DNA of 64,000 nt from Arthrobacter sp. B0490 (GCF_002929355.1 NZ_PJIR01000005.1:186001-250000), one strand, 5' to 3'; shown: positions 34,033 to 41,827, counted from the stretch's first letter. The notes: generated by a model from the sequence alone, not told the origin. Numbers and translations are program-made.

Positions 34033-34703
34033 CCCGGGTGCTGGTGGTCGACGACGAACCGCAGCTCCTCCGCGCGCTCGAGATCAACCTCCGCGCCTAC
34101 GGCTACCAGTGCGTGACGGCGGTCGACGGCGAGACGGCGCTCGCCGCCGCGTCGGAGCACCACCCGGACATCATCGTGCTGGACCTCGGCCTGCCGGACC
34201 TCGACGGCGTCGAGGTCATCCGCCGCATCCGGGGCTGGTCGCAGGTGCACATCATCGTGCTGTCGGCCCGCCACGGCTCGCAGGACAAGGTCGATGCGCT
34301 CGACGCCGGCGCGGACGACTACGTGACGAAGCCCTTCGGCCTCGACGAACTGCTGGCGAGGCTCCGTGCCGCCGCCCGGCGGGCCGCCACCGACGTCGAG
34401 GCGCCGGTCATCACGACCCCCGACTTCACCCTCGACGCCGGTGCGCGGCGCGTGGTGAAGGAGGGGAGGGACGTCCGCCTCACGCCGACGGAGTGGAAGA
34501 TCGTCGACCGGCTGATCGCGCGTCCGGGACGGCTCGTCTCGCAGCAGCAACTGCTGCTCGACGTGTGGGGGCCCGCCTACGCGAAGGACGTGCAGTACCT
34601 CCGCGTGTACATGGCGCAGTTGCGCAAGAAGCTCGAACCGGATCCGGGCACGCCCCGCTACTTCGTGACCGAGAGTGGCATGGGCTACCGCTTCGAGCCG
34701 TGA
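34029..34703 (+). CDS. Response regulator, KdpE-like (OmpR family)
   Basis: A 224-residue two-domain regulator. The receiver (residues 1-115) shows VLVVDDEPQLLRALEINLRAYG, the phosphoacceptor Asp in IIVLDLGLPDLDG and YVTKPFGLDELLARL; the C-terminal winged helix (130-224) shows VRLTPTEWKIVDRLIARPGRLV, KDVQYLRVYMAQLRKKLE and the wing GMGYRFEP. The GTG start overlaps the kinase stop (GTGA), so kinase and regulator are made together. It is similar to KdpE, but its genes of control are unknown; the upstream GT87 gene suggests envelope or osmotic stress. Confidence 0.93.
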   Translation: MTRVLVVDDEPQLLRALEINLRAYGYQCVTAVDGETALAAASEHHPDIIVLDLGLPDLDGVEVIRRIRGWSQVHIIVLSARHGSQDKVDALDAGADDYVTKPFGLDELLARLRAAARRAATDVEAPVITTPDFTLDAGARRVVKEGRDVRLTPTEWKIVDRLIARPGRLVSQQQLLLDVWGPAYAKDVQYLRVYMAQLRKKLEPDPGTPRYFVTESGMGYRFEP

Positions 34704-34736
34704 CCCGCGCGAGGCCGGGAGGAGGACGGCCCCGCA

Positions 34737-34742
34737 TAGGAT
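34737..34742 (+). promoter_or_regulatory. -10 box of the MOSC gene, leaderless
   Basis: TAGGAT ends 7 nt before ATG 34750. Confidence 0.6.
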
Positions 34743-34749
34743 GGTCGCC

Positions 34750-35403
34750 ATGACCACTGGCACCCTCCTCGCCGTCTGTCGCGTGCACGCACTCCTGCCC
34801 ACGAAGGACTCCACGGGGGTGACGGCGATCGACAAGCGCCCGGTCGACGGTCCGGTGCCCGTGCATCCGCTGGGGCTCACGGGCGATGTGCAGGCGAGCC
34901 GCAAGCACCATGGCGGCCCCACGAAGGCCCTCTACGCCTACTCGCAGGACGACGCCGACTTCTGGGCCCGTGAGCTCGGCCGCGACATCCCGCCGGGACT
35001 CTTCGGGGAGAACCTGCGCGTGGCCGGCGTCGACGCGTCGAACGCGGTGATCGGCGAGCGTTGGGCCATCGGCGACCAGGTGGTACTGGAGACGACCATG
35101 CCGCGCACGCCGTGCGTGAACTTCGCCCGCTACCTGGGGGAGCGGTCCTGGGTCCGGCGTTTCGCCGAGGCCAACCGCGTCGGCACGTACCTCGGCGTCG
35201 TGACGAAGGGCAGTATCGCGGCGGGCGATGCGGTCAGGCTCGTCAGCGTCCCCGACCACGGCATCACGGCCGCGCAGGTCTACGCCGGACTCGACGAGGA
35301 GCAGGCGCAGCGGCTGCTGGACGCCGCGGGGGCCGGGCAGCCCCTCGCACCGCAGGTGCGGAAGGCCGCGCTGCAGGGACTCAGGGTCGCCTCCCCGGCC
35401 TGA
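34750..35403 (+). CDS. MOSC domain protein (YiiM-like)
   Basis: A 217-residue MOSC protein: a beta-strand DRTG-like region GLTGDVQASRKHHGGPTKALYAYSQDDADFW, then FGENLRVAGVDASNAVIGERW and MPRTPCVNFARYLGERSWV, which carries the conserved Cys that can carry sulfur. MOSC proteins bind or reduce N-hydroxylated or molybdenum-cofactor-linked substrates (YiiM reduces hydroxylaminopurines). The N-terminal and C-terminal parts match YiiM. The frame is open upstream, but ATG 34750 has a TAGGAT -10 box 7 nt before it, indicating a leaderless mRNA independent of the KdpE gene. Confidence 0.88.
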   Translation: MTTGTLLAVCRVHALLPTKDSTGVTAIDKRPVDGPVPVHPLGLTGDVQASRKHHGGPTKALYAYSQDDADFWARELGRDIPPGLFGENLRVAGVDASNAVIGERWAIGDQVVLETTMPRTPCVNFARYLGERSWVRRFAEANRVGTYLGVVTKGSIAAGDAVRLVSVPDHGITAAQVYAGLDEEQAQRLLDAAGAGQPLAPQVRKAALQGLRVASPA

Positions 35404-35463
35404 CGTGCCGAAGGTCACGCGGCCGGCGTCGTCCCCGATGCCCGCTCGGGGCCGGGCGTGCCG

Positions 35464-35734
35464 TAGACTGGGAACATCCCCCACACCGGTATTCCCTTTA
35501 TTTCCGCCCCTCGGGGCCGGATTGGTTGTGTTGGGGCTCGGAGCACAGACTCGCGAGCAGATTCATCAGGGAGCGCCGGCTAGAAGAAAAGTCACACATC
35601 ACTGCTGAGAGAGCAGAGAGCAGCTGTGACAGGAAGTCCTGCCGCGGGATTGAAACAGTGCCGGATTTCTACGTTCATTCGGCCCTGCGGTCTCCCGCCA
35701 GGCCGTCCGGCACCTACCTGGAGGATTTTTCCCC
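35464..35734 (+). promoter_or_regulatory. TAGACT promoter box and long structured leader of the DEAD-box helicase
   Basis: TAGACT (35464-35469) begins a leader of about 260 nt, unusually long here. It holds two clear stem-loops: one at 35594-35634 (outer GTCACA with TGTGAC, inner CTGCT with AGCAG) and one at 35658-35713 (outer GTGCCGGA with TCCGGCAC, inner GCGG-TCTC-CCGC). The ribosome binding site TGGAGGA (35718-35724) follows directly. The leader is typical of cold-regulated DEAD-box mRNAs whose own product opens them. The rest of this 331-bp stretch (35404-35734) holds no gene. Confidence 0.65.
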
Positions 35735-37651
35735 GTGCCTGAAAACCTGCCCGAGAACATCACCCACACCACATCCGATGTCGAGAAGACCGCAGTGGTC
35801 CCCGCTGTCGAGTCCGACGACGTCGACGAGATCCGCTTCACCGACCTCAATCTCGACGGGCGCGTCCTGTCGGCACTGAACGATCTCGGCTACGAGAAGC
35901 CCTCCGCCATCCAGGCCGCCACCATCCCCGCCCTGCTCGAGGGCCGCGACGTCGTCGGCCTAGCACAGACCGGCACCGGCAAGACTGCAGCTTTCGCCGT
36001 TCCCGCGCTGTCGAAGATGGCCGAACTCGCCGACATCAACGGCGGACCCAGCAAGAACACGCAGGTCCTGGTGCTCGCACCCACCCGTGAGCTCGCGCTC
36101 CAGGTAGCGGAGGCCTTCACCTCGTACGCCAAGCACATGGAGGGCTTCACCGTTCTCCCGGTGTACGGCGGATCTCCCTACGGCCCCCAGCTCAACGGTC
36201 TCCGCCGTGGTGCGCAGGTCGTCGTCGGCACTCCGGGCCGCGTGATCGACCACATCGAGAAGGGATCGCTGGATCTCTCCAACCTCGAGTACGTGGTGCT
36301 CGACGAGGCCGACGAGATGCTGCGCATGGGCTTCGCCGAGGATGTCGAGAAGATCCTCTCCTCGACGCCCGCGGAGAAGCAGGTCGCCCTGTTCTCGGCG
36401 ACCATGCCCCCGGCCATTCGCCGTATCGCGAAGAAGTACCTGAACGATCCTGCGGAGATCTCGGTCAAGGGCAAGACGACGACGGGCACCAACACCCGCC
36501 AGCGCTTCCTGCAGGTCATGGGTCCGCACAAGCTGGACGCGATGACCCGCATCCTCGAGGTCGAGGACTACGACGGTATCATCGCGTTCGTCCGGACCAA
36601 GCTGGCAACCGAAGACCTGGCGGACAAGTTGCGTTCACGGGGCTTCTCGGCTGCAGCCATCAACGGAGACATCCCCCAGCAGCAGCGCGAGCGAACCGTC
36701 GAGGCCCTGCGTGACGGCAAGATCGACATCCTCGTCGCTACGGACGTCGCCGCCCGTGGGCTGGACGTGGACCGCATCTCGCTCGTCGTGAACTACGACA
36801 TCCCGAACGACACCGAGTCCTACGTGCACCGCATCGGCCGCACGGGCCGCGCGGGCCGCTCGGGCGACGCGATCCTCTTCATCACCCCGCGTGAGAAGTA
36901 CCTGCTCCGTTCGATCGAGAAGGCCACGCGCCAGCCCGTCGAGCAGATGCAGCTGCCCTCCACGGCCACCATCAACGAGCTCCGCCTCGGCAAGTTCGCC
37001 GAGAAGATCACGCAGACGCTGGCCACCGAGGACGTGTCCCTGTTCCGCGATCTCATCGCCACGTACGAGCAGGAGCACGACGTGCCCGCCGCGGAGATCG
37101 CTGCCGCACTCGCCATCATGGCGCAGGGCGGCCAGCCGATCCTCGTGCAGGACATCCCGGTTGCTCCCGCCGGCCAGCGTGAGCGTGCCGACGGACGCAA
37201 GGATGCCTTCGGGTCACGGGGCCCGACGCGTACGCTCACCGAGGGCAACGCCACCTACCGCATCGCGGTGGGACGTCGCCAGCGCGTGATGCCGGGGTCC
37301 ATCGTCGGTGCGATCGCCAATGAGGGAGGCCTGTCCTCGGCGCAGATCGGCGGCATCGACATCCGTGCGGACCACAGCCTCGTGGAGCTCCCCGCGGACC
37401 TGTCGAAGGACCAGCTGCGTGCCCTGTCCAAGACGCGCATCGGCGGCGAGCTCATCCACCTCGAGCTCGACAAGGGCCGCAAGCCTGCGGCCGGCCGTGG
37501 CGCCGGCGAGTTCAAGAAGCCCTTCAAGAAGGACTTCCCGAAGCGCGACGGCGACACCCGCTTCTCGGGTGACGACAGCCGCAAGCCCCGCCAGGGCAAG
37601 GGTGCCGGAGCCGGATCGGGACGCTCGAACGTCCAGTCCGAGCAGTGGTAG
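35735..37651 (+). CDS. deaD: DEAD-box RNA helicase (CsdA/DeaD)
   Basis: A 638-residue ATP-dependent RNA helicase. Motifs in order: AQTGTGKT (motif I, near residue 75), PTRELALQV, TPGRVIDHI, LDEADEMLRMGF (DEAD), FSATMPPAIRRI (SAT), FVRTKL, ARGLDVDRISLV, and HRIGRTGRAGRSGDA (motif VI). The C-terminal domain YRIAVGRRQRVMPGSIVGAI to LVELPADL is the DbpA-type RNA-binding fold, followed by a basic tail. It remodels RNA in ribosome assembly and decay, usually induced in the cold. The GTG at 35735 follows GGAGGA at a long 9-nt spacing, and its long leader suggests regulation. Confidence 0.96.
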   Translation: MPENLPENITHTTSDVEKTAVVPAVESDDVDEIRFTDLNLDGRVLSALNDLGYEKPSAIQAATIPALLEGRDVVGLAQTGTGKTAAFAVPALSKMAELADINGGPSKNTQVLVLAPTRELALQVAEAFTSYAKHMEGFTVLPVYGGSPYGPQLNGLRRGAQVVVGTPGRVIDHIEKGSLDLSNLEYVVLDEADEMLRMGFAEDVEKILSSTPAEKQVALFSATMPPAIRRIAKKYLNDPAEISVKGKTTTGTNTRQRFLQVMGPHKLDAMTRILEVEDYDGIIAFVRTKLATEDLADKLRSRGFSAAAINGDIPQQQRERTVEALRDGKIDILVATDVAARGLDVDRISLVVNYDIPNDTESYVHRIGRTGRAGRSGDAILFITPREKYLLRSIEKATRQPVEQMQLPSTATINELRLGKFAEKITQTLATEDVSLFRDLIATYEQEHDVPAAEIAAALAIMAQGGQPILVQDIPVAPAGQRERADGRKDAFGSRGPTRTLTEGNATYRIAVGRRQRVMPGSIVGAIANEGGLSSAQIGGIDIRADHSLVELPADLSKDQLRALSKTRIGGELIHLELDKGRKPAAGRGAGEFKKPFKKDFPKRDGDTRFSGDDSRKPRQGKGAGAGSGRSNVQSEQW

Positions 37652-37669
37652 GACCTAGCTAGCCGACCC

Positions 37670-37699
37670 CGTCGGACCCGTGCCTGCACGGGTCCGACG
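37670..37699 (+). terminator. Terminator of the DEAD-box helicase gene
   Basis: A perfect 14-bp stem (37670-37683 with 37686-37699) with a two-base loop, 18 bp after the stop codon. Confidence 0.85.
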
Positions 37700-37760
37700 C
37701 GGAATCCGGGGTCCGTCCACCAGGGCGGCCGTCGATTTCGCACCAGCGGCAGGGTGCTGG

Positions 37761-37766
37761 TAAAGT
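37761..37766 (+). promoter_or_regulatory. -10 box of tRNA-Thr
   Basis: TAAAGT followed by TTCTTGC, 11 nt before the tRNA; the same form as in front of tRNA-Tyr. Confidence 0.5.
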
Positions 37767-37777
37767 TTCTTGCTGTT

Positions 37778-37849
37778 GCCCCCCTAGCTCAGTGGTAGAG
37801 CGCGTTCTTGGTAAGAACGAGGTCACCGGATCGATTCCGGTGGGGGGCT
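37778..37849 (+). tRNA. tRNA-Thr (GGT)
   Basis: 72 nt: acceptor GCCCCCC with GGGGGGC, discriminator T, anticodon stem GTTCT-TGGTAAG region with anticodon GGT, and T arm ACCGG-ATCGATT-CCGGT. The T-loop begins with A instead of T at position 54. CCA is not encoded. Confidence 0.95.
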
Positions 37850-37903
37850 CATGAATGAGGGGCCCGTGACGATCGGATGATCGGTGCGGGCAGCCTCATT
37901 TAG

Positions 37904-37977
37904 GGCGGTGTAGCTCAGCTGGTTAGAGCGCACGACTCATAATCGTGAGGTCGTGGGATCGAGTCCCACCACCGCTA
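37904..37977 (+). tRNA. tRNA-Met (CAT), elongator type
   Basis: 74 nt: acceptor GGCGGTG pairs with CACCGCT (last pair G-T), anticodon CAT in the loop of CACGA-CTCATAA-TCGTG, and T arm GTGGG-ATCGAGT-CCCAC. A G-T first pair, not the C-A mismatch of initiators, and lack of three G-C pairs in the anticodon stem mark it as elongator Met (an Ile-CAT tRNA remains possible). The T-loop again has A at 54. CCA is not encoded. Confidence 0.93.
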
Positions 37978-37982
37978 CAGGC

Positions 37983-38012
37983 AAGGCCCCGGAACCCAGG
38001 TTCCGGGGCCTT
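37983..38012 (+). terminator. Terminator after the tRNA-Thr/tRNA-Met pair
   Basis: A perfect 14-bp stem (37983-37996 with 37999-38012) with loop CA, followed by TTCTCC. Confidence 0.85.
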
Positions 38013-38037
38013 CTCCGTGTCCGGGGCAGGGAACGGC

Positions 38038-38067
38038 GAAGCCCGGCAGACGTGCCTGCCGGGCTTC
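38038..38067 (-). terminator. Terminator of the small two-gene operon 38088-38716
   Basis: A perfect 12-bp stem (38038-38049 with 38056-38067), 20 bp beyond the stop codon of the minus-strand small gene. Confidence 0.75.
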
Positions 38068-38087
38068 AGTGGATGTCGTGCGGGCCG

Positions 38088-38258
38088 CTAGCGCTTCCCC
38101 GTCGCCGTGTCCTTCACGGACTGGGGTGTATCGCGGCCGAGCTGCTGGTCGAGGGCCACGCGGAGCCGTGCCTTCGCCGCCGTCACGCGGGGGGTGTCGG
38201 CTGGTCGCCGGGGCCCCTGTCCGGCAGGCGCTCCCGGTATCCGTACTGTGTCGGTCAT
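38088..38258 (-). CDS. Small basic protein of unknown function
   Basis: A 56-residue basic protein (MTDTVRIPGAPAGQGPRRPA, then VTAAKARLRVALDQQLGRDT) with a predicted central helix and no known domain. The ATG at 38256-38258 follows AGAGGAGGACCG. It overlaps the stop of the upstream membrane-anchored coiled-coil gene (ATGA at 38255-38258), so the two are translationally coupled and may act together. A perfect hairpin terminator follows. Real by position and ribosome binding site rather than by homology. Confidence 0.6.
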   Translation of the reverse strand: MTDTVRIPGAPAGQGPRRPADTPRVTAAKARLRVALDQQLGRDTPQSVKDTATGKR

Positions 38259-38716
38259 CGGTCCTCCTCTGGTTGTTCGCCCTCGTCCCATTCTCCGGCA
38301 CCGCGCTGGGGCAGTCCAGCGCTCTGGTCATCCGGGTTGACCACGGGATTGCTCACCCAGATCGCGTCGAGGATCAGCCGGTCCTCCTCCGTCGCCAGTT
38401 CGCTGTAGGAGAGCTGCAGCAGGGCCTCCACGCCGGCCTCCTGCCGGATCGGGTCGAGGGAGGTGGCCGCGTCGATGGCCCACTGGGTGCGCCGCCACCA
38501 CTCCGCGCGATCGTCCGCGCGCCTCTTCTGCTCGAGCGCGGCCCGATCCGCCGTCGCGCGCTGTTTCAGTGTGGCGAAGGCCGACACCGTGGCGAGGGCC
38601 GCCGCGAGCAGGACGGCGAAGGGCGCCAGGGCGCCGACGATCTCCCACCACTGTGGATCGGACGCCGCGATCTCGACGACGACCGGCTCGGGGGTCTGCA
38701 GGGCCAGGACGGACAT
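38255..38716 (-). CDS. Membrane-anchored coiled-coil protein of unknown function
   Basis: A 153-residue protein. One transmembrane segment (about residues 24-46, WWEIVGALAPFAVLLAAALATVSA) is followed by a charged helical region KQRATADRAALEQKRRADDRAEWWRRTQ that may form a coiled coil, then a helix SLDPIRQEAGVEALLQLSYSEL and an acidic tail. A similar TM-plus-coiled-coil layout occurs in small actinobacterial proteins beside toxin or conjugation genes, but I recognise no family. The ATG is 6 nt behind TACGCT, so probably leaderless. It is coupled to the small basic protein gene. Confidence 0.65.
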   Translation of the reverse strand: MSVLALQTPEPVVVEIAASDPQWWEIVGALAPFAVLLAAALATVSAFATLKQRATADRAALEQKRRADDRAEWWRRTQWAIDAATSLDPIRQEAGVEALLQLSYSELATEEDRLILDAIWVSNPVVNPDDQSAGLPQRGAGEWDEGEQPEEDR

Positions 38717-38722
38717 GGCGTC

Positions 38723-38728
38723 AGCGTA
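38723..38728 (-). promoter_or_regulatory. -10 box of the coiled-coil membrane protein gene, leaderless
   Basis: TACGCT on the minus strand ends 6 nt before the ATG at 38716. Confidence 0.5.
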
Positions 38729-38775
38729 GCCGCCGCCACTCCCGCTCCCGGCGCTGCGCCCCGCCGTCCTGCCGG

Positions 38776-39944
38776 TCAGTCGCCCTTGACGTTGACGATC
38801 TGGCGGAGCGTCCGGCGGACGTCCACGAGGTCCCGTGCGTCCTGCATGACGACGTCGATGTCCTTGTAGGCAGCCGGGATCTCGTCGAGGAAGGCAGCGG
38901 TATCCCTGAATTCGATGCCCCGCATCGCTTCCCTGAGCTGGTCCTGCGTGAACCTCTTGCGGGCGGCGTTGCGGGAGTACTCGCGTCCGGCCCCGTGGGG
39001 TGCCGAGTTCATGGACTCCCTGTTGCCCTTGCCCGTGACCACGTAGGAGCGGGTCCCCATGGAACCCGGGATGAGTCCGGGACGCCCGGGGTCCGCGGCG
39101 ATGGCACCCTTGCGGGAGAGCCAGACGTCCTCACCGTAGTGCGTCTCGCGCTGCGTGTAGTTGTGGTGGCAGTTGATGCGTTCGAGCTCCTGCACCGGGC
39201 CCCCACCCAGTCCGTGAACCGGCGCACCACGCGGTCCATCATCTCTTCGCGGTTGAGGAGGGCGAACCTCTGGGCCCACAGGAGTTCGCTGATGTAGCGG
39301 TCGAACTCGGGCGTCCCCTCCTCGAGGTACGCGAGGTCCTGATGCGGAAGGCCGATGGACCGCCGGGCGCAGTAGTCCTGCGCCGCACGGATGTGGTACT
39401 GGGCGATCCGGTTCCCGATGCCCCGCGAACCCGAGTGCAGGAACAGCCAGACGTCGTCCTCCTCATCGAGGGAGACCTCGATGAAGTGGTTGCCCGATCC
39501 GAGTGTGCCGAGTTGCAGCCGCCAGTGCTTCACGTAGCTCGCCGGATCGAAGCCGGCGGAGCGGGCGTCCTGCTCGAGGGTGTCGACGCGGGGCTGGGCG
39601 GACGCGCTCACACGCTTGTTGTCGTTCCCCGCGGAGAGGGGGACGGCCCGTTCGATGGACTCCCGCAGGGCGCGGCGGTCGAGGCGCGCGACGTCCCGGG
39701 CCGTGTGGCCCGTGCGGACGGCCACCATCCCGCAGCCGATGTCCACACCCACCGCTGCGGGGACGATCGCGCCGAGGGTCGGCAGGACCGACCCGACGGC
39801 GCAGCCCAGACCCAGATGGGCATCGGGCATCGAGGCGACGTGCGGGAAGACGAACGGCATGGAGCTCGTCATCCGGTTCTGCGCCAGTGTCACGTCATCG
39901 ATGACGCTGGCGAAGTTCACGTACTTCTCGGTGATCCACTGCAT
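38776..39944 (-). pseudogene. rtcB: RNA-splicing ligase RtcB, interrupted by a frameshift
   Basis: RtcB joins 2',3'-cyclic phosphate and 5'-hydroxyl RNA ends. The first frame, from ATG 39944, holds MPDAHLGLGCAVGSVLP, VGVDIGCGMVAVRTG (manganese Cys) and LGTLGSGNHFIEVSLDEE, then ends wrongly after RRFTDWVG. In the second frame it continues as GGPVQELERINCHHNYTQRE, then SMNSAPHGAGREYSR (guanylylated His) to VNVKGD. The break is in a run of five G at about 39204-39208, where six would restore the frame. As written the product lacks the nucleophile His; the joined length of about 390 is normal, so this may be a sequencing error. Confidence 0.9.
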
Positions 39945-39950
39945 CGGTCG

Positions 39951-39956
39951 AGGCTA
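39951..39956 (-). promoter_or_regulatory. -10 box of rtcB, leaderless
   Basis: TAGCCT on the minus strand ends 6 nt before the ATG at 39944. Confidence 0.5.
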
Positions 39957-40016
39957 TCGAGGACCCGGGTGGCGGCGCACGGGGTGCGGACTCCCACCCG
40001 GGACCTTGCGCAGGCC

Positions 40017-40646
40017 TCAGCGGATGCGCACCGCATGCAGCACGGCGTCACTGATCCTCACGTCACGACCGTCCGACGTCCGCTCGACCCTCGGACGCGA
40101 CTCGCACACCCGGACGTCCCAGGCGTCGTCGAGCAGCCCGGCGATCTCCTGCGGCGTGAAGAAGAGATCGGCCTGATGCGGCCGTCCCACCCCGGAGTGG
40201 AGGTCCGACGGGTCGTGGGCGACGATCAGGAGGCTGCCGCCCACGCCGACGAGCGCCGAGAGGGAACGGAACACCCGCGAGCGCTCCGGTTCGGGCAGGT
40301 GCATGAACTGGATGGAGACGAGGTCGAGGTCGTGGGGGAGGTCCGGCGCGGCCAGGAGGTCCGCCCGGCGCCAGGTGAGCCGCTCGGCGATCGACGGGTC
40401 GAGCTCGTCCGCATGCAGGCGGGCGCGGGAGAGGGCCACCTCGGAGACGTCGATGCCGAGGACGTCCCACCCGCGGGACGCGAGCCAGGCGGCATCGGCA
40501 CCCTCACCACACCCGACGTCGAGCGCCCTGCCCGGGGGGAGGGCCTCCGCGACGTCGACGAGCTGCCTGTTCGGGCTGCCGCTCCAGATGCGTGCGCGCT
40601 GCCGGTAGCGGTCGTCCCAGAACTCCTGCGTGTACTCAACCAGCAC
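40017..40646 (-). CDS. Class I SAM-dependent methyltransferase
   Basis: A 209-residue Rossmann methyltransferase similar to the TehB/thiopurine type: YTQEFWDDRYRQRARIWSGSPN, motif I ALDVGCGEGADAAWLASRGWDVLGIDVSEVAL, and DLVSIQFMHLP with SLLIVAHDPSD later. It methylates a small molecule or toxic anion; the substrate is unknown. GTG at 40644-40646 follows GAGAAGGGG with 6-nt spacing, and its first codons overlap the end of the flavoprotein gene by 11 bp, so the two are co-transcribed. A longer frame upstream is part of the flavoprotein gene in another register. Confidence 0.85.
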   Translation of the reverse strand: MLVEYTQEFWDDRYRQRARIWSGSPNRQLVDVAEALPPGRALDVGCGEGADAAWLASRGWDVLGIDVSEVALSRARLHADELDPSIAERLTWRRADLLAAPDLPHDLDLVSIQFMHLPEPERSRVFRSLSALVGVGGSLLIVAHDPSDLHSGVGRPHQADLFFTPQEIAGLLDDAWDVRVCESRPRVERTSDGRDVRISDAVLHAVRIR

Positions 40647-41736
40647 GGCGAACCCCTTCTCGCAGATCGGAGCCAGCGGGCGCGGAGGCACCCGTGACCG
40701 GCCCATCATCCAACCCGTGGCGGCGGGTGCCAAGGACACGTTCGGATACCTCGGCCTCCCGCGGGGCCGCGAAGGCTCCGCGATAGCCGTCCACGGCCCA
40801 TGCGGTCTCCTCCTCCACGAGGTCGGCGTTGATCGCCGCACCCGCCATCATGCCCTCGGCTGCCGCCACGACGACCTGCGCGGCGAGGTTGGAGACGTTG
40901 CCCGCGACGTAGACGCCCGGTGCCGCCGTCGAGCCCATCGGGCCACCGACGAGGGAGTGTCCCATGCCGGACGGATGCTCCTGCGCGGGGAGGCCGAGCG
41001 GCGCGAGCAGGGCGCCACGAGCCTCCATGCGGGTCCCGACGGCGAGCGCCTGCAGCCCGAAGCTCGTGCCGCCCCGCACGGTGACGCCTGTCAGGGTGCC
41101 GTCGGACGTGTCGACCGAGAGCACCGCGCCGTCGACCACCCGGATGGACCGCGCGGCCAGACGGTCCCATTCCTCGTCGGTCGGCACCACCCTGTCGTTG
41201 AGGAACAGCGTGATGTCGTCCGACCACTGCCGGAACAGGAGCGTCTGATGCACGGAGAGGGGTCCTGTGCCGAGCACGCCGATCCGATGGCCGCGGATCT
41301 CGTAGCCGTGGCAGTAGGGGCAGTGCACGACGCCGGCGCCCCACTGGTCCCGCAGGCCGGGGATGTCGGGCAGTCCGTCGGTGAGGCCGGTGGCGACGAG
41401 TATCCGGCGGCCGGTCACGCTCCGGCCGTCGGCGAGCTCCACGTCGAAGCCTCCGCTGCTGCGGCGGACGGTGACGGCCGCGCCCTCCACGAAGGACGCC
41501 CCGAAGGACTCGGCCTCCGCGCGGCCGGCGTCGAGCAGTGCACGCGGGCCCATGCCCTCGCGGGTCAGGAAGCCGTGGACTGCCTGTGCGGGCGCGTTGC
41601 GCGGCCGGCCGTCGTCGATGACGACGACGGACCGGAGCGCACGGCCCAGCGTGACGGCGGCGCTCAGGCCCGCGGCTCCGCCGCCGATGACGACGACGTC
41701 GTAGCGGGTGTTTCCAGGTCGGCTGATGGTTGCCAT
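40636..41736 (-). CDS. Thioredoxin-reductase-like NAD(P)/FAD oxidoreductase
   Basis: A 366-residue flavoprotein of the thioredoxin reductase family. The FAD site is YDVVVIGGGAAGLSAAVTLGRA, the redox dithiol is VVHCPYCHGYEIRG (CPYC, near residue 140), the NAD(P) site is IGVLGTGPLSVHQTLL, and the end of the FAD domain is GVYVAGNVSNLAAQ. A C-terminal addition of about 45 residues follows the usual end (VSERVLGTRRHG and on), not seen in classic TrxB. It is divergent from an XRE-cupin regulator that probably controls it via repeats at 41793-41818. Ribosome binding site AGAAGGGA. It is not the main TrxB by context. Confidence 0.88.
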   Translation of the reverse strand: MATISRPGNTRYDVVVIGGGAAGLSAAVTLGRALRSVVVIDDGRPRNAPAQAVHGFLTREGMGPRALLDAGRAEAESFGASFVEGAAVTVRRSSGGFDVELADGRSVTGRRILVATGLTDGLPDIPGLRDQWGAGVVHCPYCHGYEIRGHRIGVLGTGPLSVHQTLLFRQWSDDITLFLNDRVVPTDEEWDRLAARSIRVVDGAVLSVDTSDGTLTGVTVRGGTSFGLQALAVGTRMEARGALLAPLGLPAQEHPSGMGHSLVGGPMGSTAAPGVYVAGNVSNLAAQVVVAAAEGMMAGAAINADLVEEETAWAVDGYRGAFAAPREAEVSERVLGTRRHGLDDGPVTGASAPAGSDLREGVRRAG

Positions 41737-41792
41737 GGTGGGATCCCTTCTCTTGTGCTGATGGATCCAGCATCCGCAGGATCCTCAAAGAT

Positions 41793-41821
41793 GGCAATAT
41801 TACTTGCCGGTATGGCAAACT
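41793..41821. promoter_or_regulatory. Operator-like repeats between the flavoprotein and XRE-cupin genes
   Basis: GGCAA (41793-41797) and TTGCC (41804-41808) form an inverted pair with a 6-nt AT-rich centre, and a third GGCAA follows at 41814-41818. The last overlaps CAAACT (41816-41821), which sits 6 nt before the regulator ATG at 41828 as a -10 box. The site therefore fits binding by the XRE protein to control both divergent genes. Confidence 0.6.
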
Positions 41822-41827
41822 GACGGC

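Noticed and set aside
31076-34703. Potassium-transport (kdp) operon
   Set aside because: The kinase and regulator are KdpDE-like, but no kdpFABC gene is present and the adjoining gene is a GT87 transferase.
37904-37977. Initiator tRNA-Met
   Set aside because: The first acceptor pair is G-T, not the C-A mismatch of initiator tRNAs, and the anticodon stem lacks three consecutive G-C pairs.
38776-39944. Programmed ribosomal frameshift in rtcB
   Set aside because: The break is in a short G run without a clear slippery heptamer or downstream structure, and RtcB is not known to use frameshifting. A one-base deletion or read error is simpler.
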